The translations under genes and the position numbers were made by a program. Positions 30,186 to 36,801 of a DNA stretch of 64,000 nt are shown here, piece after piece; positions within the stretch are counted from its first letter, which is position 1; each line of letters starts with the position of its first letter. Source of the stretch: Bacteroidota bacterium (GTDB taxonomy: Bacteria; Bacteroidota; Bacteroidia; JAHEXY01); NCBI GenBank assembly GCA_023251875.1, contig JAHEXY010000002.1, forward strand, positions 433,591 to 497,590. The letters are read 5' to 3'. Below the pieces are notes generated by a model. The model was not told the DNA's origin and did not search any database. It saw only the letters and a program-made list of their open reading frames with translations.

Positions 30186-30419
30186 ATGAGCAAACCAACT
30201 ACTGAATTTTTATTTAAAAAAGATAATTACATTTTATTACTTACCTCTATAGCTTTTATTGTTGTAGGATTTATTCTAATGTCGGGTGGAGGATCTGATG
30301 ACCCAACCAAATATAGCGAAGCTATTTTTAGTAGTACTCGTATTACAGTAGCTCCAATTGTTGTGCTTATTGGTTTTACAATTGGGTTTTATGCCATTAT
30401 GAAAAAGCCAAAGGCTTAA
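30186..30419 (+). CDS. DUF3098 family small membrane protein
   Basis: A 77-residue protein with two predicted membrane helices (YILLLTSIAFIVVGFILMSG and TVAPIVVLIGFTIGFYAIM) joined by a short loop containing SGGGSDDPTKYSEAIFS, the hallmark of DUF3098. In Bacteroidota this gene usually sits between ftsX and undecaprenyl-diphosphatase genes. Here the next gene is on the opposite strand, so the cluster is shortened. Function is unknown; location suggests envelope or division. Its last codons contain an inverted repeat that also serves as a terminator for the convergent gene. Confidence 0.85.
   Translation: MSKPTTEFLFKKDNYILLLTSIAFIVVGFILMSGGGSDDPTKYSEAIFSSTRITVAPIVVLIGFTIGFYAIMKKPKA
30401..30417 (-). 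terminator. Terminator of the SbsA-like lipoprotein gene, inside DUF3098
   Basis: On the minus strand AAGCC-TTT-GGCTT is followed by TTTTT-like sequence (plus-strand AAAAAGCCAAAGGCTT). It starts only a few bases after the stop codon at 30423 and overlaps the last codons of the convergent DUF3098 gene. Confidence 0.5.
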
Positions 30420-30422
30420 ATT

Positions 30423-32033
30423 TTATTCCGTTAGTTTCCAATCAACATCAATATCCCAATTGGCTCTTATAGAGAGTGGAGTTGGATTTGAGAGTACTTT
30501 TTCCGGTAAAAGATGTTTATCAAAGTTTCCGGTATCCCATTTCTTATTTTTGTTCGTATCTCTAATAGCTTTTAAATAATAACTACCCGCATCCATGTAG
30601 TTGTATGTAATTTTTCCCGATTTACTCATATAATTTTCTCGTAATACATTTCCTTTTTCATTTAAAAGTTGAATAATAAAATTATTTTGAATAGAATCTG
30701 CAAAAGAAACATTTAGCACAGCTGTTCCGTATTGTTTTAGTGATTTGGTTTTAAAAGCATATTTAAGTGTATCGTTACATAAATTAAAAATATCAGTAAA
30801 TGTAGAATCTAAAATAAAAAGTGAATACGACTTTTCTTCTTTCCATCTGTATTTAATTGATAAATGCCTGTGCAAACTATCACAAAATGTAATAGAAGGT
30901 TTCAATGTATCAGAATCTGAGACCAAAATAATAGTTGAAAAATTGGATGTTTTAATGGGATGAGAAAAATGAATCGAAATATCTTTGTTCAAGTCAAATG
31001 CTGCTGAATTAATATTTGAGGCAATACTCAACTTAAATGGCTTGGTTCTTCTGTTTTTTTTGTTTGAATTGCTATTCAATACTGGCTTTTGAACCAATGC
31101 AATATAAGCAGTATCAATAATGGTATCCGTTACAATTTGAAGTTTTAGGGTGTCAATAACTGAATCGGGCAACCAATAAGTAAGTGAATCATGCTTGGCC
31201 GACCATTCTTCAATTTTCCAATTGGTAGGTAAATTTTTATTTAAAGGAGTTATGTGAGCACTATCTGCAGGCAAATTAAATACAAATAATAATTTCCCAT
31301 ACTCATCATTACTTATTTTATTTTTGTGTAATCGGGCATTTTCTTCTTGAAATAAATAAAGGGATATAGAATCTGATTTTCCTGCAATAACCATACTATC
31401 ACTAAATGCAATTTTTTCCGTTCCTAAATCAAACATATAATTGCTATTGGCATCAACCAATGCAAATATTTGATATTTACCTTCTTTAACATGCGTTAAA
31501 GTAAAAGAGCCATCATCATTTGATTTTGTATAATAATTAGGGATTGTTTTCTTAGGTGCTGAGTCGTTTAAATTTTTGAATAGCATTATGGCAATGTCTT
31601 TTTCAGGCTTGAGATCAAATGCGTTTTTAATTTTTCCTGACAATTTTAATGAATCAATAGAAGGACCTGTTGAAAATGCAAATTGATAATTTTTTAATGT
31701 ATTGCCTTCTGTAATATCCTGTATTGAATTTCCAAAATCTAAAATGTAGGTTGTGCTATCAATAAGTGGGTTGTCAATTTTTAAGACGATAGATTTTCTT
31801 TTAATATGATAATCAGGCAATGTTTTCAGTGGAGGAGATGAAATAAATTCCGTTTGAAAATTATTGAGTTTTACATATTCGTCAAATTTTAAAACAATTG
31901 AATTTGCTTTATAATTAATCGCTCCCGTATTAGGGAAAGTAAATTCAATTTTAGGAGGTGTTTCATCCTTTACACCTCCAGATATGGCAACTTTATTGGC
32001 ACAGCTTGATATAAGGAAAAATAAAATTCCCAT
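30423..32033 (-). CDS. Lipoprotein with SbsA-type Ig-like (Big_5) domain
   Basis: A roughly 536-residue exported protein. Next to a short hydrophobic core (GILFFLISS) stands Cys, followed by ANKVAISGGVKDETPPKIEF, the GG-x-KDETPP opening typical of Big_5/SbsA Ig-like lipoproteins in Bacteroidota. A first Ig-like domain includes NSIVLKFDEYVKLNNFQ; two later segments resemble carboxypeptidase-regulatory folds (GSFTLTHVKEGKYQIFALVD and MDAGSYYLKAIRDTNKNKKW). The role is unknown. The start is uncertain: ATG 32033 gives an unusually short signal without positive charge, a TTG at 32048 would add Lys, and the frame is open to 32174, all inside a palindromic repeat. It follows fRMsr on the same strand. 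Confidence 0.8.
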   Translation of the reverse strand: MGILFFLISSCANKVAISGGVKDETPPKIEFTFPNTGAINYKANSIVLKFDEYVKLNNFQTEFISSPPLKTLPDYHIKRKSIVLKIDNPLIDSTTYILDFGNSIQDITEGNTLKNYQFAFSTGPSIDSLKLSGKIKNAFDLKPEKDIAIMLFKNLNDSAPKKTIPNYYTKSNDDGSFTLTHVKEGKYQIFALVDANSNYMFDLGTEKIAFSDSMVIAGKSDSISLYLFQEENARLHKNKISNDEYGKLLFVFNLPADSAHITPLNKNLPTNWKIEEWSAKHDSLTYWLPDSVIDTLKLQIVTDTIIDTAYIALVQKPVLNSNSNKKNRRTKPFKLSIASNINSAAFDLNKDISIHFSHPIKTSNFSTIILVSDSDTLKPSITFCDSLHRHLSIKYRWKEEKSYSLFILDSTFTDIFNLCNDTLKYAFKTKSLKQYGTAVLNVSFADSIQNNFIIQLLNEKGNVLRENYMSKSGKITYNYMDAGSYYLKAIRDTNKNKKWDTGNFDKHLLPEKVLSNPTPLSIRANWDIDVDWKLTE

Positions 32034-32060
32034 CCCAACCTTCCCCAAAAGGGAAGGAGA
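32031..32060 (-). repeat. REP-like palindromic element at the lipoprotein start, copy 3
   Basis: Plus-strand CCTTCCC (32039-32045), loop CAAAA, GGGAAGG (32051-32057), with tail CATCCCAA on the left. On the minus strand it reads stem, then GTTGGGATG. The ATG in that tail is the candidate start of the Big_5 lipoprotein. Confidence 0.7.
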
Positions 32061-32121
32061 ATTGGAATTTTTAATATTGTTAATGATGCTATTTAAGCAC
32101 TTTGTAAAATTAGAACGCAAT

Positions 32122-32152
32122 CCCCCTTTCCTAAGGAAAGCGGTTAGGGGAT
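32122..32152 (+). repeat. REP-like palindromic element at the fRMsr end, copy 4
   Basis: CTTTCC, loop TAA, GGAAAG (about 32126-32140), then CGGTTAGGGG. It is oriented opposite to copy 3, 61 bases away, with tails pointing outward, like paired REP units. On the minus strand it encodes the last residues SPNRFP and the stop codon of fRMsr. Confidence 0.7.
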
Positions 32153-32658
32153 AGGCTTGTATATTTCTTTTCAATCAGTATAGTTATTTCTTCTAGATAG
32201 TAAACATCTGTTTCGTCAAAATTATTCAATTTATCGCTGTCTACATCAAGTACCATCCAAACTTTTGCATCTTTTAATACAGGAATCACAATTTCTGATT
32301 GCGATTGGGCATTACAAGCAATGTGTCCTTCAAATTGGTGCACGTCCGGAACTATAATAGTTTCTTGTTTTTTCCATGCGGTTCCGCATACGCCTTTTCC
32401 ATAAGCAATGCGCGTACATGCAATAGGGCCTTGAAAAGGGCCTAATACTAATTCCTGCTTTTCTTCCAGTTTATCTTCTTGCTTTTTTTCAAGGAGAAAG
32501 CCTGAGGGTTTAACAAAATAAAATCCCACCCAAAAAAAATCCAATTCATATTTCAATACTGCAACAAGATTAGCAAGATTAGCAATCAAATCAGACTCTG
32601 ATTCAATCAATGCTTTTATTTGTGGTACAAGTTCTATGTATTTTTCTTGTTTGGTCAT
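32131..32658 (-). CDS. Free methionine-(R)-sulfoxide reductase (GAF domain)
   Basis: A 175-residue GAF-domain enzyme that reduces free methionine-R-sulfoxide in the cytoplasm, protecting against oxidation. Three cysteines stand where the family has them: C81 (GPIACTRI), C91 (GKGVCGTAW) and C115 (GHIACNAQSQSE). Two oddities are visible. A Lys/Glu-rich insertion of about 16 residues (LLEKKQEDKLEEKQE, about 55-69) lies before LVLGPFQG. The C-terminus after IEKKYTSL is replaced by SPNRFP, encoded by a palindromic repeat that also supplies the stop. It is 5 bases downstream of the small lipoprotein gene, so they share a transcript. Confidence 0.9.
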   Translation of the reverse strand: MTKQEKYIELVPQIKALIESESDLIANLANLVAVLKYELDFFWVGFYFVKPSGFLLEKKQEDKLEEKQELVLGPFQGPIACTRIAYGKGVCGTAWKKQETIIVPDVHQFEGHIACNAQSQSEIVIPVLKDAKVWMVLDVDSDKLNNFDETDVYYLEEITILIEKKYTSLSPNRFP

Positions 32659-32663
32659 CTATT

Positions 32664-33056
32664 TTAATCTTCTGTCACGGGCACATCCACATCCGTTTCT
32701 CCATCTTCATCTGCTTTCTTTATCTCAACAGGAATGCCTCCTTTAACCGTTTGTGCAATTGCACTATCGTAACCAACTGCATATAAATAGTAATCTCCGC
32801 GATTTAGATCATGAAAATGAGTATGAGCTTCTTCTTCCCCTGTTGTTCCGCAAACTTCTGAATCATCATAAAGTGAAACATCATCACCCGGAAATTCTTT
32901 TGCACTGTATTTTATATAAACGGTGGCTCCCGGAATAAGTTTATCGTGGTGTTTAACCCAAAGTGCAATTTTAGCATTGCCACCAGTACCTTCTTTTACA
33001 CATGAAGTAAAGGAGAAAATAATAACTAAAAAAATAGCAGCTAATACATTTTTCAT
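32664..33056 (-). CDS. Small lipoprotein, carboxypeptidase-regulatory-like fold
   Basis: A 130-residue exported protein. Start ATG 33056 gives MKNVLAAIFLVIIFSFTSC, a standard lipoprotein signal with Cys at residue 19. The mature part is a single beta-sandwich-like unit (AKIALWVKHHDKLIPGATVY, HFHDLNRGDYYLYAVGYDS, GGIPVEIKKADEDGETDVDV) with features of prealbumin/carboxypeptidase-regulatory folds. The specific family is unknown. The frame is open upstream to 33122, but those codons cover the cold-shock gene's terminator. It heads the probable operon lipoprotein, fRMsr, Big_5 lipoprotein; no promoter of its own was found, so readthrough past the cold-shock terminator is possible. Confidence 0.75.
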   Translation of the reverse strand: MKNVLAAIFLVIIFSFTSCVKEGTGGNAKIALWVKHHDKLIPGATVYIKYSAKEFPGDDVSLYDDSEVCGTTGEEEAHTHFHDLNRGDYYLYAVGYDSAIAQTVKGGIPVEIKKADEDGETDVDVPVTED

Positions 33057-33080
33057 AGTAAAAATTTGAAAATTTTTATT

Positions 33081-33114
33081 AAAAAAATAAGGGAACCGCA
33101 TTGCTGCAATTCCC
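33081..33114 (-). terminator. Intrinsic terminator of the cold-shock gene
   Basis: On the minus strand GGGAA (33114-33110) pairs with TTCCC (33095-33091), with an inner ATTGC/GCAAT pairing, followed by TTATTTTTTT. It lies about 30 bases after the cold-shock stop codon. Confidence 0.6.
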
Positions 33115-33142
33115 TTTTTCAAAATGTTTATTTATGCTTTTA

Positions 33143-33334
33143 TTAAGATAATCTTACATTAACTGCATTTAAACCTTTTTTACCTTCTTGAACTTCAAAA
33201 GTTACTTTGTCGTTCTCACGGATTTCTTCTTTAAGACCTGATACATGAACAAAAATATCTTGTCCAGTTTTTTCAGTTTTGATAAATCCGAATCCTTTTG
33301 ATTCATTAAAAAATTTTACTACTCCAGTTTCCAT
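33143..33334 (-). CDS. Cold-shock protein (CspA family)
   Basis: A 63-residue single-domain protein that binds single-stranded RNA and DNA and acts as an RNA chaperone. It contains both RNA-binding motifs: RNP1 as ESKGFGFIK (about 10-18) and RNP2 as QDIFVHVSGL (about 25-34). It starts METGVVKFFN, as usual for the family, and length is normal (63-70 aa). It has a long predicted untranslated leader with a strong hairpin, a feature known for temperature-responsive csp messages, and its own terminator. It is divergent from tRNA-Arg. Confidence 0.95.
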   Translation of the reverse strand: METGVVKFFNESKGFGFIKTEKTGQDIFVHVSGLKEEIRENDKVTFEVQEGKKGLNAVNVRLS

Positions 33335-33526
33335 TATAATATTAATTATTGTTTTTTTCCCTTTAGATTTAAATAAGATGTCTTAAGAAAGGGAGGTGAC
33401 TTACCACATCTTCAATTTTTTCGGAAGATGTAGAATTGTTGAGGTAATTAATAATTACTTAAGCAAAAGAAATACAATCTTCTAAAAGAATTACCGTAAA
33501 GATAGTAAAAAAGCATTGATAAACAA
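33335..33526 (-). promoter_or_regulatory. Promoter and long leader of the cold-shock gene
   Basis: On the minus strand TTG (33526-33524), 19 bases, TATCTTTA (33504-33497), one mismatch from TAnnTTTG. The predicted leader is about 155 bases. Within it an 8-bp perfect stem (ACATCTTC/GAAGATGT, 33406-33431) could form. Long structured leaders are known to control cold-shock mRNAs. Confidence 0.4.
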
Positions 33527-33579
33527 ATTGATAAATGCCAAAACTCGTAAAAACGAGAGGTTTTCTGATAAAAATAGGC

Positions 33580-33587
33580 TAAATTTG
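33580..33587 (+). promoter_or_regulatory. Likely -7 element for tRNA-Arg (and acs)
   Basis: TAAATTTG fits TAnnTTTG and lies 50 bases before the tRNA. The -33 region has TTTTCTG rather than a clean TTG. It is the only promoter-like site seen before the tRNA and acs. Confidence 0.4.
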
Positions 33588-33637
33588 CAGGCAATTATAA
33601 GGGTTTTGTTTTCAAAAGATATCCTGATAAATAAAAT

Positions 33638-33712
33638 GGTTTCGTAGTTCAACGGATAGAATAGAAGTTTCCTAAACTTTTGATCCCAGTTCGATTCTGG
33701 GCGAGACTACCA
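33638..33712 (+). tRNA. tRNA-Arg (anticodon CCT)
   Basis: A 75-base cloverleaf with encoded CCA. Acceptor arm GGTTTCG/CGAGACT, D-arm beginning GTTC, anticodon stem GAAGT/ACTTT with loop TTCCTAA (anticodon CCT, reads AGG), T-arm CCCAG-TTCGATT-CTGGG, discriminator A, then CCA. The first acceptor pair is G-T. The acs start codon lies only 27 bases after the CCA. Confidence 0.95.
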
Positions 33713-33739
33713 TAAATACTTACTAATAAAATCTATCCT

Positions 33740-35680
33740 ATGTTTAGTAGAATCAATTCATTTGAAGAATATCAAATAGAGTATAAAAAAAGCATTGAAA
33801 CCCCTGAGGCATTTTGGGCCGAAAAGGCAGAAGCTTTTACATGGAAAAAAAAATGGGACAAAGTTCTCGAATGGAATTTTGATGAACCTAATGTAAAATG
33901 GTTTAGCGGGGGTAAATTAAATATTACAGAAAATTGTCTCGACCGTCATTTGGCTACTAGAGCCAATCAAACAGCCATTATTTGGGAGCCCAATAATCCA
34001 AATGAAGCGGTAAGAAAATTAACGTATAAAGAATTGCATGCCGAGGTTTGCAAATTTGCTAATGTTTTAAAGAATAATGGAGCTACAAAAGGAGATAGAA
34101 TTTGTATTTATATGCCCATGGTTCCGGAATTAGCAATTGCCGTTTTAGCTTGCGCAAGAATTGGCGCCATACATTCTGTCGTGTTTGGTGGCTTTTCATT
34201 TAAATCGCTTTCAGATAGAATTCATGATGCCGATTGCAATATTGTAATAACAGCAGATGGCGGTTTCCGTGGCGCAAAAGATATTCAATTAAAAGCTGTA
34301 GTGGATGAAGCTTTACAGACTTGCCCTTCGGTAAAAAAAGTTGTTGTTTTAAACAGAACAAATACAAATGTGCAAATGATTAATGGGAGAGATGTATGGT
34401 GGCATGAGGAAATGGCAAAACTCTCAAGTGATAAAGCATTTTGTGAAGCAGAAGAAATGGATGCTGAAGACATGCTCTTTATATTATACACTTCAGGCTC
34501 TACCGGAAAACCAAAAGGTGTAGTACATACCACCGCAGGCTACATGGTTTATGTAGATTACACCTTCCGAAACGTATTTCAGTACGACTCATCTCCCCTT
34601 GGGGGAGAGGCCGATGTATATTGGTGTACCGCTGATGTAGGCTGGATTACAGGACATTCTTATTTGGTATATGGCCCATTATTGGCTGGGGCTACAACAT
34701 TAATGTTTGAAGGCATTCCTACTTATCCTGATGCAGGAAGATTTTGGCAAGTGATAGACAAACATCAAGTAAATATTTTTTATACTGCGCCTACTGCAAT
34801 TCGATCGCTAGAAGCAGCCGGATTGGAATTTGTTGCCCCATATAAACTAGATTCATTAAAAATATTGGGCTCTGTTGGAGAACCCATAAATGAAGAAGCA
34901 TGGATGTGGTATCATAAAAATATTGGAAAAGAAAAATGCCCGATTGTTGATACTTGGTGGCAAACAGAAACAGGAGGCATTATGATTTCTCCCCTTGCAG
35001 GCATTACCAAAACAAAACCAAGTTATGCTACCTTGCCATTACCCGGAATACAACCGGTATTACTCGATGAAAATGGAAAAGAATTATTGGGAAACAATGT
35101 AGAAGGAAGATTGTGCATGAAATTTCCTTGGCCATCTATTATTCGCACCACTTACAAAAATCACGATCGTTGTAAAGAAGCTTACTTTTCAACTTTTAAA
35201 GGCTATTATTTTACAGGTGATGGATGCAAACGTGATGAAGAGGGTTATTATAAAATAACAGGAAGGGTTGATGATGTAATAAAAGTTTCTGGTCACTTAT
35301 TAGGCACTGCCGAAATTGAAAATGCGATTAACCAACATCCCGATCTGGTAGAAAGTGCTGTAGTTGGCTTTCCACATGATATTAAAGGATGGGGCATATA
35401 TGCCTATGTGATTTGCAGGCATGAAAGAAAAGACACAGAGAATTTTAAAAAAGAAATTATGGCTACCGTTACCAAATTTATGGGAGCTATTGCCAAGCCT
35501 GATAAAATTCAAATTGTAAGCGGATTGCCTAAAACGCGTTCAGGAAAAATTATGCGTAGAATATTGCGCAAAGTTGCCGAAGGTGATTTAAATAATTTAG
35601 GAGATACTTCTACATTGCTCGATCCTGCTGTGGTTGAAGAAATAAAAAAAGGGGCGCTTACAGATCCCATTGTTGCTTAA
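33740..35680 (+). CDS. acs: Acetate--CoA ligase (acetyl-CoA synthetase)
   Basis: A 646-residue cytoplasmic enzyme that makes acetyl-CoA from acetate, ATP and CoA through an acetyl-AMP intermediate. The adenylate-forming motifs are present: YTSGSTGKPKGVVHTT (about 250-265), DTWWQTETGG (about 410), TGDGCKRDEEGYYKITGR and the C-terminal lysine region TRSGKIMRRILRK (about 600-612), where lysine is regulated by acetylation in homologs. Length is normal. Between FRNVFQY and ADVYWCTADVGW the protein has DSSPLGGE, a short insertion encoded by a copy of the palindromic repeat. Only 27 bases separate it from the upstream tRNA, so they probably share a transcript. Confidence 0.96.
   Translation: MFSRINSFEEYQIEYKKSIETPEAFWAEKAEAFTWKKKWDKVLEWNFDEPNVKWFSGGKLNITENCLDRHLATRANQTAIIWEPNNPNEAVRKLTYKELHAEVCKFANVLKNNGATKGDRICIYMPMVPELAIAVLACARIGAIHSVVFGGFSFKSLSDRIHDADCNIVITADGGFRGAKDIQLKAVVDEALQTCPSVKKVVVLNRTNTNVQMINGRDVWWHEEMAKLSSDKAFCEAEEMDAEDMLFILYTSGSTGKPKGVVHTTAGYMVYVDYTFRNVFQYDSSPLGGEADVYWCTADVGWITGHSYLVYGPLLAGATTLMFEGIPTYPDAGRFWQVIDKHQVNIFYTAPTAIRSLEAAGLEFVAPYKLDSLKILGSVGEPINEEAWMWYHKNIGKEKCPIVDTWWQTETGGIMISPLAGITKTKPSYATLPLPGIQPVLLDENGKELLGNNVEGRLCMKFPWPSIIRTTYKNHDRCKEAYFSTFKGYYFTGDGCKRDEEGYYKITGRVDDVIKVSGHLLGTAEIENAINQHPDLVESAVVGFPHDIKGWGIYAYVICRHERKDTENFKKEIMATVTKFMGAIAKPDKIQIVSGLPKTRSGKIMRRILRKVAEGDLNNLGDTSTLLDPAVVEEIKKGALTDPIVA
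34591..34609 (+). repeat. REP-like palindromic core inside acs, copy 5
   Basis: TCTCCCC (34592-34598), loop TTG, GGGGAGA (34602-34608), a 7-bp perfect stem, in frame within the acs coding sequence. It lacks the usual downstream tail. Confidence 0.65.
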
Positions 35681-35705
35681 GGGTAGTTTTAAAAATTATC
35701 TTTAT

Positions 35706-35745
35706 TTTCCCTTCTCCCTTGGGAGAAGGTTAGGATGAGGGCATA
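35706..35745 (+). repeat. REP-like palindromic element after acs, copy 6
   Basis: CTTCTCCC-TT-GGGAGAAG followed by GTTAGGATGAGGG. This is the fullest form of the element in the window. It follows the acs stop by about 25 bases and might also act as a terminator hairpin. Confidence 0.7.
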
Positions 35746-35790
35746 AAAAATTAATTTTTAGAACTGCCCTTGAGCTAATTGTTTTTTAAA

Positions 35791-35800
35791 AACCGCATAG
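35791..35800 (+). repeat. Left member of an inverted pair flanking the Fic gene
   Basis: AACCGCATAG at 35791-35800, 56 bases before the Fic start. Its inverted partner CTATGTGGTT lies at 36759-36768, 20 bases after the Fic stop. Confidence 0.5.
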
Positions 35801-35856
35801 AAACATAGTTTGATGTTGCAGATAATGCCGGAAAATCTGCCCAAAAATCATATCAA

Positions 35857-36738
35857 ATGAGTAGCGCCAAAATATCCATACGTTTTTTTAAAGATCGCGA
35901 AGTGCGGGCGGTTTGGGACGAGCAAAACGTCAAATGGTGGTTTTCGGTCTTGGATATTGTAGGTGTTTTAAATGAAGAAAACGACTACTCCAAAATTCGT
36001 AATTATTGGAAATACCTAAAAGCCAAACTCAAAAAGGAGAACAATGAGTTGGTTAGTGCCACTACCCAACTGAAACTTTTGGCTGCAGACGGCAAAAAAT
36101 ATAAAACCGATATGTTGGACAGCGAAGGCGTAACTGCACTTGCCAAAAATTTTCCTAACAACAGGGCAATGAAATTTTTGGATTGGTTTTTATATAGCGA
36201 CAACAGCATTGATGGGCAAAGCAAGAAAAAAGCATACACACTTTTTGAAAGTAATTTGCTTGACAAAATTGAAGTGGGTACAGCCAAAGGCTTACAACAA
36301 ATACACGCTTATTTGTTTGGCGGATTGTATGATTTTGCGGGACAAATCCGTCAAAAGAACATTTCAAAAGGTGGTTTTCAATTTGCTGTATCACACTTTT
36401 TGGGCAAAACCCTAAAACAAATAGAAGAAATGCCCGAAACTACATTTGACGAAATTGTAAACAAATATGTAGAAATGAACATTGCCCACCCGTTTATGGA
36501 AGGCAACGGCAGAAGCTCCCGAATTTGGCTGGACTTGATATTGAAAAAACGCCTCAAAAAGTGTGTTGATTGGAGCAAGATAAGCAAACAGCATTATATG
36601 AATGCAATGATGCTAAGCCCGACAAAAAGTAATGTGTTGAAAACACTTTTAAAAAATGCTTTGATAACAAAAATCAACGACCGCGAAATGTTTATGAAAG
36701 GCATTGACTATTCGTATTACTATGAAGAAAACGACTAA
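35857..36738 (+). CDS. BRO-N/Fic fusion protein, probable AMP-transferase
   Basis: A 293-residue protein. The N-terminal part ([20 protein letters not shown], then [12 protein letters not shown], about 1-110) resembles the BRO-N domain found in phage-type regulators. The second half is a Fic domain: [30 protein letters not shown] and the full catalytic motif [12 protein letters not shown] (about 207-218). Fic enzymes usually move AMP from ATP onto target proteins, and the motif is intact. I see no clear [ST]xxxE[GN] inhibitory motif and no antitoxin gene beside it. Base use (GCGAAGTGCGGGCGG and similar) is more GC-rich than the neighbours, and short inverted repeats flank it, so acquisition by transfer is likely. 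Confidence 0.85.
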   Translation: MSSAKISIRFFKDREVRAVWDEQNVKWWFSVLDIVGVLNEENDYSKIRNYWKYLKAKLKKENNELVSATTQLKLLAADGKKYKTDMLDSEGVTALAKNFPNNRAMKFLDWFLYSDNSIDGQSKKKAYTLFESNLLDKIEVGTAKGLQQIHAYLFGGLYDFAGQIRQKNISKGGFQFAVSHFLGKTLKQIEEMPETTFDEIVNKYVEMNIAHPFMEGNGRSSRIWLDLILKKRLKKCVDWSKISKQHYMNAMMLSPTKSNVLKTLLKNALITKINDREMFMKGIDYSYYYEEND

Positions 36739-36758
36739 GAAAAAGAAAAGATTAAAAC

Positions 36759-36768
36759 CTATGTGGTT
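36759..36768 (-). repeat. Right member of the inverted pair flanking the Fic gene
   Basis: CTATGTGGTT, reverse complement AACCACATAG, matches AACCGCATAG on the left side at 9 of 10 bases. Confidence 0.5.
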
Positions 36769-36801
36769 AATGATTTCCCCAAACAAAATATTACAAACCC
36801 A

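Noticed and set aside
35857-36738. Fic gene as a toxin-antitoxin pair
   Set aside because: No small antitoxin gene lies upstream or downstream, and no clear inhibitory-helix motif is seen in the protein.
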